Source: Candidatus Caldarchaeum sp.
Lineage (GTDB): Archaea; Thermoproteota; Nitrososphaeria_A; Caldarchaeales; Caldarchaeaceae
Reading direction: 5' to 3'
NCBI GenBank assembly: GCA_025058435.1
Contig: JANXEM010000053.1
Coordinates: forward strand, 1-28,805
Length of the DNA: 28,805 bases
The translations under genes and the position numbers were made by a program. Positions 7,427 through 15,580 of the stretch are shown here, one piece after another. The notes under the pieces were generated by a model that saw only the letters and a list, made by a program, of their open reading frames with translations, was not told where the DNA came from and did no database searches. Each line of letters starts with the position of its first letter. Within the stretch, counting starts at the first letter, position 1.

Positions 7427-8307
7427 TTCGCACCTGCCCCCGACAAATAATTCCAGCAAAACTCCAGCCCCCGGACTATCAAAACCTTAGAGACGTGTTT
7501 GCGGAATTCGCTGGATGCTCGGAAATCGCCGGCCGGCTTGATAGAAGCAACGTGCTTCTCAACCGTGTCTCTCAGATAAATGGGGTTGAGCCGCCGGTCA
7601 ACCAGTTCCTCTTCAAGGCTGGGAATACGGCCCATGGTTTTGCCTTGAACCCTGTTCAAAACTATCCTCGCCTTCTCCACCCGGTCATCCACACACTTAA
7701 GGGCAATCGCCGCGGTGACGACGCCGATACCGTTCGAAGCCCGCTTTTCAAATTTGCTGAACCATGAAACGCTCCGGGGCCCCCAGTCCCGGAACACAAG
7801 CTCGGTAACGATTTCGCCGTGCCCAAGGTTGATATCCAGAGGTTCATTAAGCCTCTCCCCTTGCGGGCCCACGATTTTCACGCGGCCGTCAAGTGAAGTC
7901 AATATCGCGGGAACATCTCTTTCCCCGCCGGACACGACGTTGCCGCCCACGGTCGCCATGTTCCGAGTGGTTTCAGCCCCGAAATATTTTGTCAGCCACT
8001 TTATGGAAAAAAATTTTTCCGGAATCAAGGGTGAGGTGGCGAAATCTTGGATGGTGGTCAGTCCACCAACACGGTAGGCGCCGTCCTCATGCCTGATGTA
8101 GTTCAGCTCCGTTAAGCCAGATATGTCGACGACCGCCTCCGGCCTTATTTTGCCGCGCTTCATCATCGGCATCAAATCCGTACCACCCGCGTAGATGACC
8201 GCTTTCGGAGATTTTTCCCGGAGAATTTCCAACAACTCGTGAACAGTTGACGGAACGTAAACGTCGAGAGAAGGCACGGCCTTCAAATCATACATCGTTA
8301 TATTCAC
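7423..8307 (-). CDS. Xanthine dehydrogenase-type FAD-binding medium subunit
   Basis: 294 residues from a GTG at 8307; an ATG at 8295 (MYDLKAVPSLDVYVP) and a TTG at 8286 are also plausible. This is the FAD subunit of the molybdo-flavoenzyme trimer, receiving electrons from the two [2Fe-2S] clusters. Motifs are VIYAGGTDLMPMM (the AGGT pyrophosphate loop) and NMATVGGNVVSGGERDVPAI (the TVGGN loop). The C-terminal CO_deh_flav_C domain has VLNRVQGKTMGRIPSLEEEL. It is translationally coupled to the Fe-S subunit and divergent from the amidohydrolase gene over about 20-30 bp. Confidence 0.9.
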   Translation of the reverse strand: MNITMYDLKAVPSLDVYVPSTVHELLEILREKSPKAVIYAGGTDLMPMMKRGKIRPEAVVDISGLTELNYIRHEDGAYRVGGLTTIQDFATSPLIPEKFFSIKWLTKYFGAETTRNMATVGGNVVSGGERDVPAILTSLDGRVKIVGPQGERLNEPLDINLGHGEIVTELVFRDWGPRSVSWFSKFEKRASNGIGVVTAAIALKCVDDRVEKARIVLNRVQGKTMGRIPSLEEELVDRRLNPIYLRDTVEKHVASIKPAGDFRASSEFRKHVSKVLIVRGLEFCWNYLSGAGAK

Positions 8308-8326
8308 GTGTTTTTATGTTTGTACG
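8296..8326. promoter_or_regulatory. Compact divergent promoter, xdh FAD subunit / amidohydrolase
   Basis: GTTATATTC (about 8297-8305) lies about 26 bp before the TTG start of the amidohydrolase, as expected for a leaderless archaeal transcript. CATAAAAA on the other strand (complement of about 8311-8318) is the best TATA candidate for the FAD subunit. The two must overlap, so initiation in the two directions could compete (inference). Confidence 0.35.
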
Positions 8327-9712
8327 TTGAGCGATACGCTCGATTTAGTCGTCAAAAACGCCAAAATCGTCACGTCGGACGGCGTTTATGCCGCGGAAAT
8401 AGGTGTCGCCGACGGAAAAATCGTCAAAATCGCAAAATCCATCCAAGATTCTGCAGAGCGGACCTACGACGCGGAAGGCAGGTATGTGTTTCCCGGGGCC
8501 ATCGACGGCCACGTACATTTCAGGCTCAAGTATTTCGGCGACGTCTACACGGCCGACGATTTCTACACCGGCACCGTGGCCGCGGCCTGCGGAGGAGTGA
8601 CCACCATCATCGATTTCGTGACTCCTGAAACTGTAAGCTATGTCGAAGATTTCAGGAGACGCAGGGCGGAGGCGGACCCCAACGTTGTCATCGACTACGG
8701 GCTACACATGAGCGTGACAAACTATAACGAAGAGGTTTTGAAAAACCTCGAAACATTATTCCGTTCTGAAGGAGTCGCCAGCGTAAAAATTTTCACGGCC
8801 TACAGCAAGAGGGGGCTGATGCTCGACGACGGAAAAATCTTCAAGCTGATGCAGCTCTGTAAGAAATGGAATGTTTTGGTTTTGGTTCACGCGGAGAACG
8901 AATACCTGATAAACAGCTTGGTCGATTCCTTCGTTGAAGAAGGGAAGATTGAGCCGATTTATCATTCATGGAGCCGGCCCGATTTTGTGGAAGCGGAAGC
9001 GATTCAACGAGTCGGTCTTCTCGCGTCCGTGACGGGGACCGAAATACTCATCGTCCACGTATCTTCCGCGGCGGGCCTCGAGAAAATCGTCGACCACCGG
9101 TCGAGGGGAGTCAGAATACATGGGGAGACGTGTCCACATTATCTAATTTTCAACGAAGATGTTTACAGAAGGATTGACGGCGCAAAATTCATCATGTCGC
9201 CTCCTTTGAAGAAAGAATCTGACAGGCAGGGATTGTGGAAAGGCCTTTTGGATGGATGGTTCTCCGTGGTGGGAAGCGACCACGCCTGCTTCGACTCGGT
9301 TCGGAAGCTTTCGCCGAAAAAGTTTACGGATGTTCCCGGCGGAGTCGCGGGAACGGAAGTGATTCCGATGATATTGTTTTCGGAAGGCGTTTTGAAGAGG
9401 GGAATGACGTTACGCAGGTTCGTGGAAGTGACTTCGCTCAACCCAGCCCGGATCTACGGCCTCTATCCCGCGAAAGGACAAATAGCCGTCGGAAACGACG
9501 CCGACTTTTACATCCTCGACCCATCGCAGAAGACCCGGTTGACGAAGGAAAACCTCCACAGCAACATCGACCATTCAATCTACGAAGACTTGGAAGTCAA
9601 CTGCAGAATAGTCGCCACTTTTTCAAGAGGTGAGCTGATTGCGGAAAAAGGCGTGTTCATAGGCGAAAGAGGCCGTGGCCGGTATCTTTTCCGCGGCCGG
9701 GGTGTTGGGTGA
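8327..9712 (+). CDS. Dihydropyrimidinase / hydantoinase-family cyclic amidohydrolase
   Basis: 461 residues from a TTG start. Family members open cyclic amide rings (dihydropyrimidines, hydantoins, allantoin). All elements of a binuclear metal centre are visible: H62 and H64 (DGHVHF), K154 for the carbamylated lysine (SVKIFTAY), H188 (VHAEN), H244 (IVHVSS) and D318 (VVGSDHACF). The TDVPGG segment after the last motif resembles dihydropyrimidinase FTKIPNG rather than dihydroorotase. Substrate remains open. It is divergent from a xanthine-dehydrogenase-type operon, which suggests nucleobase or N-heterocycle breakdown. Its TGA overlaps the ATG of the MEMO gene, which places it at the head of the isoprenoid operon. 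Confidence 0.88.
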   Translation: MSDTLDLVVKNAKIVTSDGVYAAEIGVADGKIVKIAKSIQDSAERTYDAEGRYVFPGAIDGHVHFRLKYFGDVYTADDFYTGTVAAACGGVTTIIDFVTPETVSYVEDFRRRRAEADPNVVIDYGLHMSVTNYNEEVLKNLETLFRSEGVASVKIFTAYSKRGLMLDDGKIFKLMQLCKKWNVLVLVHAENEYLINSLVDSFVEEGKIEPIYHSWSRPDFVEAEAIQRVGLLASVTGTEILIVHVSSAAGLEKIVDHRSRGVRIHGETCPHYLIFNEDVYRRIDGAKFIMSPPLKKESDRQGLWKGLLDGWFSVVGSDHACFDSVRKLSPKKFTDVPGGVAGTEVIPMILFSEGVLKRGMTLRRFVEVTSLNPARIYGLYPAKGQIAVGNDADFYILDPSQKTRLTKENLHSNIDHSIYEDLEVNCRIVATFSRGELIAEKGVFIGERGRGRYLFRGRGVG

Positions 9713-10563
9713 TGCAGAGAAGAAAGCCGGCTGTCGCCGGGCTTTTCTACGAAGCTTCGAAAAAGGAGCTTTTGAAACAGGTCGAAGAATGCTTCCTTTC
9801 GCCGGTCGGTCCAGGCAAGCTTCCGCAGAGAAGATGGGGAGGAAAGAGGCCTCCGGCCCTCATCTGTCCGCACGCCGGGTTGATGTATTCGGGCCCCGTC
9901 GCAGCCCACGCCTACCTACAACTGGACAACTATTCTTTCCCGGAATCCGTGGTTGTCCTTGGCCCAAACCACTACGGAATAGGTACGATCGTATCGGTTT
10001 ATCCAAGCGGCTACTGGTCGACCCCGCTCGGCGACGTCAAAATCGACGAAAAACTCGCAGGAGAAATCGCTCAAAAAAGAGAATTTTTCTTCCTCGACGA
10101 AGGAAGCCACAGTCGTGAACATTCCATCGAAGTGCAGCTTCCCTTTCTGCAATACGTTTACGGTGACTTTCATTTTGTTCCGGTATGCATCAACGACCAA
10201 AGCCTCGAAACATGCGTCGAAATAGGCGAAGCGGTGGCAGAAGCAATCAAAGGACGAAACATACTGTTGGTGGCTTCGACTGATTTCACGCATTACGAGC
10301 CTCATGCAAAAGTAATCGCGAAAGACCGGCTCGCCCTTCAAAGGATAGCCGATATGGACGTCGAAGGAATGTACAGGATGTTGGAGGAACACGGCATCAC
10401 GATGTGTGGGTACGGAGCGGTCGCGGCCGTCCTGACCGCCGCCAAGAAACTGGGTGCGGAAAAAGCATCCGTTTTGAAGCAGTCGACAAGCGGTGAAACC
10501 GGCGGAGACTATGAATCAGTAGTTGGATACGCTTCATGCCTGATCGAGATTGAGAAGAGATGA
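9712..10563 (+). CDS. MEMO1 family protein
   Basis: 283 residues from the ATG at 9712, which overlaps the preceding stop as TGATG; a GTG one codon earlier is also open. MEMO proteins share the fold of class III extradiol dioxygenases. RKPAVAGLFYEASKKEL opens the protein. PHAGLMYSGPVAAHAY, VVLGPNHYG, REHSIEVQLPFLQY and STDFTHY carry the histidines of the metal-site region. Its biochemical role in archaea is unsettled; eukaryotic MEMO1 has been linked to signalling and to metal binding. It lies directly upstream of mevalonate kinase with an ATGA overlap, a pairing I recall as recurrent in archaea, which suggests a link to isoprenoid metabolism (inference). Confidence 0.93.
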   Translation: MQRRKPAVAGLFYEASKKELLKQVEECFLSPVGPGKLPQRRWGGKRPPALICPHAGLMYSGPVAAHAYLQLDNYSFPESVVVLGPNHYGIGTIVSVYPSGYWSTPLGDVKIDEKLAGEIAQKREFFFLDEGSHSREHSIEVQLPFLQYVYGDFHFVPVCINDQSLETCVEIGEAVAEAIKGRNILLVASTDFTHYEPHAKVIAKDRLALQRIADMDVEGMYRMLEEHGITMCGYGAVAAVLTAAKKLGAEKASVLKQSTSGETGGDYESVVGYASCLIEIEKR

Positions 10564-11516
10564 AGGAATCGGCGACCGCTTCTGCCCCCGGAAAAATCAT
10601 ACTTTTTGGAGAACATTTCGTCGTCTCCGGGTTTCCGGCCATAGTCACCGCCATAGACAAACGTGTTAATATCAGGCTTACGAACTCGGTCGAAAACAGG
10701 TTTGTCATCGTTTCCGGTCAAGCTTGTTCGGCTTGGAGCTTGAACGGGCAGCCCGTGGGTGGAAAACATTCGCCGTTTCAGCCTCTTTACGATATGGTGA
10801 ACAGCATCTGCAGAGAATATGGAATCAGATGCGTGGGGAGGGCTGAAATAGATTCGGAGATAATGGGGGCGGCGGGCCTTGGTTCTTCTGCGGCCGTCGC
10901 CGTAGCCCTTGTCAAAGCTTTTTCAGACCTTCACGGACTCGAGCTGACGAAAGACAAAATAATCCAGTACGCTATGAAAGCCGAAACAGAGTTTCACGGA
11001 AGGCCTTCGGGAATAGACCCGACCATCGCCGCCGTCGGCGGAACAATAATCTACCACGGGCCCGGCAAATATTCGCAACTTGCGACACCTGCAAACCCCA
11101 AAGTGCTCATAGTTTTCACGGGAAAGAAAAGAAAGACCTCGAAAATGGTGAACCATGTGCAGCAGCTGGCCCGGGATAAACCGCGTCTCTTCGGCGAGCT
11201 GACGAAAATCTATTCCATCATCTATGGGGAAGCCGTTTCAGCCCTGCAGGAATACGACGTCGAGAAAATCGGAAGGCTTTTCACCATGAACCATTTCCTG
11301 TTGAGGGCGCTCGGTCTGTCGAACGAAACGGTTGAAAAGATAATGGATGTCTTGGCTGGGTTTGGGGTTTTTGGCTCGAAGCTGACCGGCGCCGGCGGAG
11401 GAGGATGTGTGATAGCGGTCGCGGGCGAAAACATCGAACGGGTCGCGGAAGGGATGTCGAAGATATATCCTCATGTTTGGCTGAGTCAAACCGGATGCAG
11501 GGGGGTTGGTGAATAG
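10560..11516 (+). CDS. mvk: Mevalonate kinase
   Basis: 318 residues; the ATG overlaps the MEMO stop. It phosphorylates mevalonate at the 5 position with ATP, in the cytosol. GHMP-kinase signatures are present in order: TASAPGKIILFGEHFVVSG (motif 1), MGAAGLGSSAAVAVALVKA (the ATP-binding loop) and SKLTGAGGGGCVIAV (motif 3). The ERGIDP-type segment is FHGRPSGIDPTIAAVGG. Length fits archaeal enzymes. It is followed by isopentenyl phosphate kinase and IPP isomerase, so three archaeal isoprenoid enzymes are consecutive. Genes for the middle of the pathway (phosphomevalonate to isopentenyl phosphate) are not in this window. Confidence 0.95.
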   Translation: MKESATASAPGKIILFGEHFVVSGFPAIVTAIDKRVNIRLTNSVENRFVIVSGQACSAWSLNGQPVGGKHSPFQPLYDMVNSICREYGIRCVGRAEIDSEIMGAAGLGSSAAVAVALVKAFSDLHGLELTKDKIIQYAMKAETEFHGRPSGIDPTIAAVGGTIIYHGPGKYSQLATPANPKVLIVFTGKKRKTSKMVNHVQQLARDKPRLFGELTKIYSIIYGEAVSALQEYDVEKIGRLFTMNHFLLRALGLSNETVEKIMDVLAGFGVFGSKLTGAGGGGCVIAVAGENIERVAEGMSKIYPHVWLSQTGCRGVGE

Positions 11517-12300
11517 GTTGACGGGACTCGTGGTTCTCAAGATAGGTGGGTCGGTGATAACTGAAAAAAAGAAGGACAAAACTTTCAGGGCCGAAGTCAT
11601 GGAAAGGATTGCACGCGAAGTGGCGCGATGCTGGCCAACGCCGTTGATTATCATCCACGGAGCAGGCTCCTACGGACATCCGCTCGCCAAACTATACCGT
11701 ATCGACCAAGGATTCAAGGAGCAGAGACAGCTCGAAGGGTTCGTCAAAACACTTCAACAGGTAAAGGAGCTCAACAGACTGGTGGTCGACTCTCTCATCG
11801 AAACTGGAATCGGCTCCGTCGGCATACCGGCTTCAACCCTATTCATAACAAAAAAAGGCGCAATCGAGACAGCACATCTTAACATGCTTTTCTCAGCCCT
11901 CGACCTCGGCATCATCCCCGTAACATGCGGCGACGCCGTTTTCGACAGAGAACTCAAATTCACCATCTTGTCAGGCGACCAAATAGCCATCCACCTCGCT
12001 AAATCCCTCAAAGCAACCAGAATAGTTTACGCCACAGACGTCGACGGCGTCTACGAAATCGACCGCTCCACAAAGGAGAAACGTCTTATTGAAAAACTCG
12101 AATACCGCAAACACAGCACTCTCTACTACGGCGAAGTTGAAGGCGACGACGTCACGGGAGGAATGTTCAACAAGGTGGAAACGGCCTTCGAAGCCGTCAG
12201 AGCTGGGGTGAAGGTTTCGATTGTCAACGGCCTGGTTGAAGGGCGTATAGAATCGGCCATTAAGGGCAGGCCGACGACGGGAACGATTTTGGTGGCCTGA
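11506..12300 (+). CDS. ipk: Isopentenyl phosphate kinase
   Basis: About 264 residues. It phosphorylates isopentenyl phosphate to IPP, the step typical of archaeal mevalonate pathways. It belongs to the amino-acid-kinase fold: VVLKIGGSVIT at the N-terminus, IIIHGAGSYGHPLAKLY with the histidine that contacts the substrate phosphate, and SGDQIAIHLAKSLKATRIVYATDVDGVY for nucleotide binding. TGGMFNKVETAFEAVRAG is also characteristic. The start is uncertain among TTG 11506, GTG 11509 and TTG 11518; the first two overlap the end of mvk. The 3' end is followed one base later by the isomerase ATG. Confidence 0.94.
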   Translation: MVNRLTGLVVLKIGGSVITEKKKDKTFRAEVMERIAREVARCWPTPLIIIHGAGSYGHPLAKLYRIDQGFKEQRQLEGFVKTLQQVKELNRLVVDSLIETGIGSVGIPASTLFITKKGAIETAHLNMLFSALDLGIIPVTCGDAVFDRELKFTILSGDQIAIHLAKSLKATRIVYATDVDGVYEIDRSTKEKRLIEKLEYRKHSTLYYGEVEGDDVTGGMFNKVETAFEAVRAGVKVSIVNGLVEGRIESAIKGRPTTGTILVA

Positions 12301-12301
12301 T

Positions 12302-13378
12302 ATGGGGATAGAAGCCCGCAAAACGGACCACATCAAGATAAGCCTCGAAAGAGACGTTTCCTACAAGAAAACGACTTGGCTGGAATATGTTGAGTTGGTT
12401 CACGTCGCCGCACCGGAAGTCGACCCGGAAGACATCAACACGGAGGCAGAATTTCTGGGAAGAAGATTCAGCCATCCATTTGTCATAGAGTCTATGACGG
12501 GAGGAACGTCTCTTGCTGAGAAAATCAACGCATCGCTCGGAGAGGCCGCCGCCCGTTATAAAATCCCGATGGGAGTGGGCAGTCAAAGAGCTGGAATCGT
12601 CAAGCCCGAAACAGCTCAAACGTTTCGGACGGCGAGAGACCACGGCCCAGACGCCTTCCTCATCGGCAACATCGGAGCGGCGCAGTTAATAGAAAACGGA
12701 GTTGATTTCGCCTACAAAGCCGTCAAGATGATAGAGGCGGACGCGTTAGCGATACATCTAAACCCGCTCCAAGAAATCGTCCAACCCGACGGAAAGGCCC
12801 GGTTCCGCAATTTCTACGCAACAGTTAGAAGACTTAAGGAGGAAATAGCCGTTCCAATTATTTTGAAGGAAATTGGCTGCGGCCTTTCGAGGGAGGTGGT
12901 TGAAGCGGCTTCCGAAGCAGGCGTCGACGCCTTCGACGTAGCCGGTTCGGGCGGAACCAACTGGACTCTCATCGAAATGATTAGGGCGGATGAAATAGGA
13001 GCGGGCGAAAAGAAGGCCTTAGCGGAAGTTTTTCTTGAATGGGGAATTCCGACGGCGGCCGCCGTCGTCGAGGCCGTGGACGCCACATCAAAGCCCGTGA
13101 TCGCGTCCGGTGGGTTGAGGACAGGCCTTGATTCGGCCAAAGCTCTGGCCCTCGGTGCTTCGATGACTGGGTTGGCGAGGCCTTTCCTCGAGCCGGCGAC
13201 GAGGTCAGCCGACGACGTGCTCAAAGTTTTGGACAGGCTTTCGGCACAGTTGCGGACGGCTATGTTTTTGACAGGGTCGAAAACCGTAGGAGATTTGCGG
13301 CACGTTCCCAAAGTTTTGTTAGGCCCTCTTAAAGAGTGGATAGACCAGAGAATTATTCGTGGCAGTAAACGAAGATGA
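12302..13378 (+). CDS. fni: Type 2 isopentenyl-diphosphate isomerase (FMN-dependent)
   Basis: 358 residues from the ATG at 12302. It interconverts IPP and DMAPP using reduced FMN and Mg2+. The N-terminus RKTDHIKISLERDV is the substrate-binding segment of type 2 enzymes. IESMTGGT, GVGSQRAG and HLNPLQEIVQPDG (with the catalytic Gln) follow. KEIGCGLS, DVAGSGGTNW and IASGGLRTG with ALGASMTGLARPFL form the TIM-barrel FMN-phosphate site. Length is normal. It is the last gene of the amidohydrolase-MEMO-mvk-ipk-fni run. Its last 26 bp overlap the end of the convergent gltX. Confidence 0.95.
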   Translation: MGIEARKTDHIKISLERDVSYKKTTWLEYVELVHVAAPEVDPEDINTEAEFLGRRFSHPFVIESMTGGTSLAEKINASLGEAAARYKIPMGVGSQRAGIVKPETAQTFRTARDHGPDAFLIGNIGAAQLIENGVDFAYKAVKMIEADALAIHLNPLQEIVQPDGKARFRNFYATVRRLKEEIAVPIILKEIGCGLSREVVEAASEAGVDAFDVAGSGGTNWTLIEMIRADEIGAGEKKALAEVFLEWGIPTAAAVVEAVDATSKPVIASGGLRTGLDSAKALALGASMTGLARPFLEPATRSADDVLKVLDRLSAQLRTAMFLTGSKTVGDLRHVPKVLLGPLKEWIDQRIIRGSKRR

Positions 13379-15074
13379 AGCTGTCAGGGCTGTCGCGCCG
13401 CACAAACCCATACCTTTCGAACTGCACCACTTCATCGTAGCCTACCTGCTCGACCGCTTTTTCGCAGAAACCCTCCTCCGTCCATAGACTATCTTCGTTG
13501 ATTGACCCGTCTTCGTTGAACAACTGGCCGTAGCGCAATACCCTGCATGCGACGACATCATCCCCAACCCACTGGACAATCAACCCATCCTTCGGAGGAG
13601 GCCCCGGAACAACTTCACCCACAAACCCTTCCGCAGTTCTTTCAACGATTTTTATGTTGGCGAAAAGCTTGCACCTGAACTGTGTTCCGGGAAGAAGTCG
13701 TTCCGCGTCCTGACGAGAAATGTAAACCTTGTCGCGCACAGTCAACGTTCTTTTCCCCAAATCGGCGGAAGGATGGAAGGGAATTTCCACCTGCGAGCCG
13801 CCGAAATTCCGGAGCTCTATCTTCACCGGGTATGGCACGAAGAACAACCTCTTCGCAACGGGGTCGAGAATTTTCCGGTTGATGCTGTAGAGCAGGCTCC
13901 AGTCGTATTCTTTTTTCGCGTAGCTGACTCCCGCATACACCATCATGAATTCTCGGAACGTCAGAGGCCGAAGCCCTCTTCTTTTCAGGGCCTCCATCGT
14001 CGTGAGTCTCGGGTCGTCCCAGCCAGACACATGCCCCTCCTCAATCAAACTTCGTATCTCCCTCTTTGACGTGGTCACGCCCTTGAATTCAAACCGGGCG
14101 AATTCCACGTAGACGGGATTTGGAAAACCGAGGAAGTTCCTTATCATGTTTTGAAGCTCGTCCCTAAAAGCGAATTCGCTGCTGCGTAGGACGTGTGTGA
14201 TGCCGCATAAGGCGTCTTGAACCGCGGCCGCGAAATCATACGTGGGCCATAGCTTGTAGCGACTGCCTTTCAGAGGATGGGGGTGGTCGACGATTCGGAA
14301 CATCACGGGGTCTCTGAGGGCGGTGTTGGGGCTGTCGGAAATTCCTTTCAGTCGGAATACGACTTCGCCTTCTCGGTAGGCACCGTCCAAGGCCCTGCCC
14401 CAAATTTTTGACGCGGCATCAGGGTCAAGCTCACCGTGTGCACACCGAATTCCGTCCGCCCTCTGCCGCCTAATTTCTTCGACGCCGCAGAAACATGGAT
14501 AAAGCCAGCCGTCGCGAATCATCTTTTCGGCCAACTCATAATACCGATCCATGTCGTCGGAATTGTTCTTCTCAAAATCCCATTCAATCCCAAGCCATCG
14601 ATAACCCCTTCGAAAGCTTTCGTAGTAGATGGGATGAGCTTTCCGTGGGTTTGTGTCCTCAAACCTCAGCCAAAGTTTGCCGTCGTAAAAGCGTGCGTAA
14701 TATTCGTTGATTAGCCCGGCGATTGCGTGGCCGACGTGCATGTATCCGCTTGGCTCCGGAGGAAGTCGTGTCACGACCTTTCCCTTTTCGGCTTGTGGAA
14801 GCGGCGGCAGATGCCGCTCCTCCACCGCCGGCGGCTTCGCCTCAAAAGGGTGGCCAAACTTTTCGGTCAACAGTCTTTTCTGTTCCTCCAACTCGATCTT
14901 GTTGATTTCATCGACGACTGTCGCGACCATTTCCTTTATTTCGCGGGCCTTCGGCCTCAAAGCAGGCTCTTCGCCGAGAATTTTGGACAAAACGGCGTTG
15001 ACCACCGCTTTCCCACCGTGTTCGACGGCGTTCTGCAAAGCAATCCGTAGAACTTTCTCGCGGAGTTCGTTCAT
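13353..15074 (-). CDS. gltX: Glutamyl-tRNA synthetase, archaeal type
   Basis: 573 residues from the ATG at 15074-15072 (MNELREKVL); the frame is open upstream across the promoter, but that part has no support. It is a class I synthetase of the archaeal/eukaryotic GlxRS group. The HIGH element is HVGH (113-116, in PSGYMHVGHAIAG) and the KMSKS-like loop is TTSKR (334-338). A helical N-terminal extension and a beta-barrel anticodon domain (about 430-573) fit the archaeal type. The protein has cysteines at CFCG and RCAHG in the 194-211 region that may bind zinc. No GlnRS is in the window; a non-discriminating enzyme would need an amidotransferase elsewhere. Confidence 0.94.
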   Translation of the reverse strand: MNELREKVLRIALQNAVEHGGKAVVNAVLSKILGEEPALRPKAREIKEMVATVVDEINKIELEEQKRLLTEKFGHPFEAKPPAVEERHLPPLPQAEKGKVVTRLPPEPSGYMHVGHAIAGLINEYYARFYDGKLWLRFEDTNPRKAHPIYYESFRRGYRWLGIEWDFEKNNSDDMDRYYELAEKMIRDGWLYPCFCGVEEIRRQRADGIRCAHGELDPDAASKIWGRALDGAYREGEVVFRLKGISDSPNTALRDPVMFRIVDHPHPLKGSRYKLWPTYDFAAAVQDALCGITHVLRSSEFAFRDELQNMIRNFLGFPNPVYVEFARFEFKGVTTSKREIRSLIEEGHVSGWDDPRLTTMEALKRRGLRPLTFREFMMVYAGVSYAKKEYDWSLLYSINRKILDPVAKRLFFVPYPVKIELRNFGGSQVEIPFHPSADLGKRTLTVRDKVYISRQDAERLLPGTQFRCKLFANIKIVERTAEGFVGEVVPGPPPKDGLIVQWVGDDVVACRVLRYGQLFNEDGSINEDSLWTEEGFCEKAVEQVGYDEVVQFERYGFVRRDSPDSFIFVYCHE

Positions 15075-15119
15075 CCGAGGAATAGGCGGTCTGGAAGGAT
15101 TTAGGTAATGCGGAAAGCT

Positions 15120-15152
15120 TCCATTTAATAAATCTGCGGGATAAGATTTAAG
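15120..15152. promoter_or_regulatory. Divergent promoter, gltX / rpl7ae
   Basis: TTTAATAAAT (about 15124-15133) is a good archaeal TATA box. In the plus direction it predicts a transcript starting near 15155, just upstream of the leader hairpin at 15158-15188. The same AT-rich stretch and CTTAAATCTTA (complement of 15142-15152) can serve gltX on the minus strand. No other features are seen in this 115-bp gap besides the hairpin. Confidence 0.45.
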
Positions 15153-15157
15153 TTGTC

Positions 15158-15188
15158 GGCCTGAAGCTCGGAAAAGGAGATGAAGGCC
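15158..15188 (+). promoter_or_regulatory. Leader hairpin with tandem G-A pairs covering the rpl7ae Shine-Dalgarno
   Basis: The arms GGCCTGAAGCTC (15158-15169) and GAGATGAAGGCC (15177-15188) face each other across a 7-base loop. Nine positions are Watson-Crick, two are adjacent G-A/A-G and one is G-A. The 3' arm contains most of the purine-rich ribosome-binding segment GGAGATGA and ends one base before the ATG of rpl7ae. Tandem sheared G-A pairs are the core of kink-turns, the RNA motif that L7Ae binds, but the usual three-base bulge is not evident. Autoregulation of L7Ae through its own leader is known in archaea; applying it here is inference. Confidence 0.5.
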
Positions 15189-15189
15189 C

Positions 15190-15567
15190 ATGCCCAATCC
15201 TTACTTCCAGACTTTCGCACCTCCTGAAGAGCTGATGACTGCGTCGCTCGAAGCCGTAAGGCTTGCAAGAACATCGGGAAAAATACGGAAAGGCGTAAAT
15301 GAGGTAATCAAGGCGATCGAAAGAGGACAGGCTAAATTCGTGGTGATAGCCACCGACGTCGACCCGCCCGAAATCGTCGCCTTCCTACCCACTCTATGCG
15401 AAGAAAGGAAAATCAACTACATCTTCGTCAACTCCAAAACGCAGCTCGGCGAAGTCGCTGGCTTGTCTGTGCCGGCAAGCTCCGTAGCAATAGTTGAACC
15501 CGGCGAAGCCAAGGGATATTTGGAGGAGATCGCTAAGAAAATCAGCGAAATACGTTCGAAGAAGTAG
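15190..15567 (+). CDS. rpl7ae: Ribosomal protein L7Ae (kink-turn binding)
   Basis: 125 residues. Besides being a 50S protein, archaeal L7Ae is a shared subunit of box C/D and H/ACA RNPs and of RNase P, binding kink-turns. The sequence has the family core: GKIRKGVNEVIKAIERGQA (RNA-contacting), KFVVIATDVDPPEIVAFLPTLCEE, and NSKTQLGEVAGLSVPASSVAIVE. The ATG at 15190 follows the purine-rich AAGGAGATGA with ordinary spacing. It heads a plus-strand series of L7Ae, S28e, L24e and Ndk, an order seen in many archaea. Confidence 0.96.
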   Translation: MPNPYFQTFAPPEELMTASLEAVRLARTSGKIRKGVNEVIKAIERGQAKFVVIATDVDPPEIVAFLPTLCEERKINYIFVNSKTQLGEVAGLSVPASSVAIVEPGEAKGYLEEIAKKISEIRSKK

Positions 15568-15580
15568 AGGGTGATGGTTG

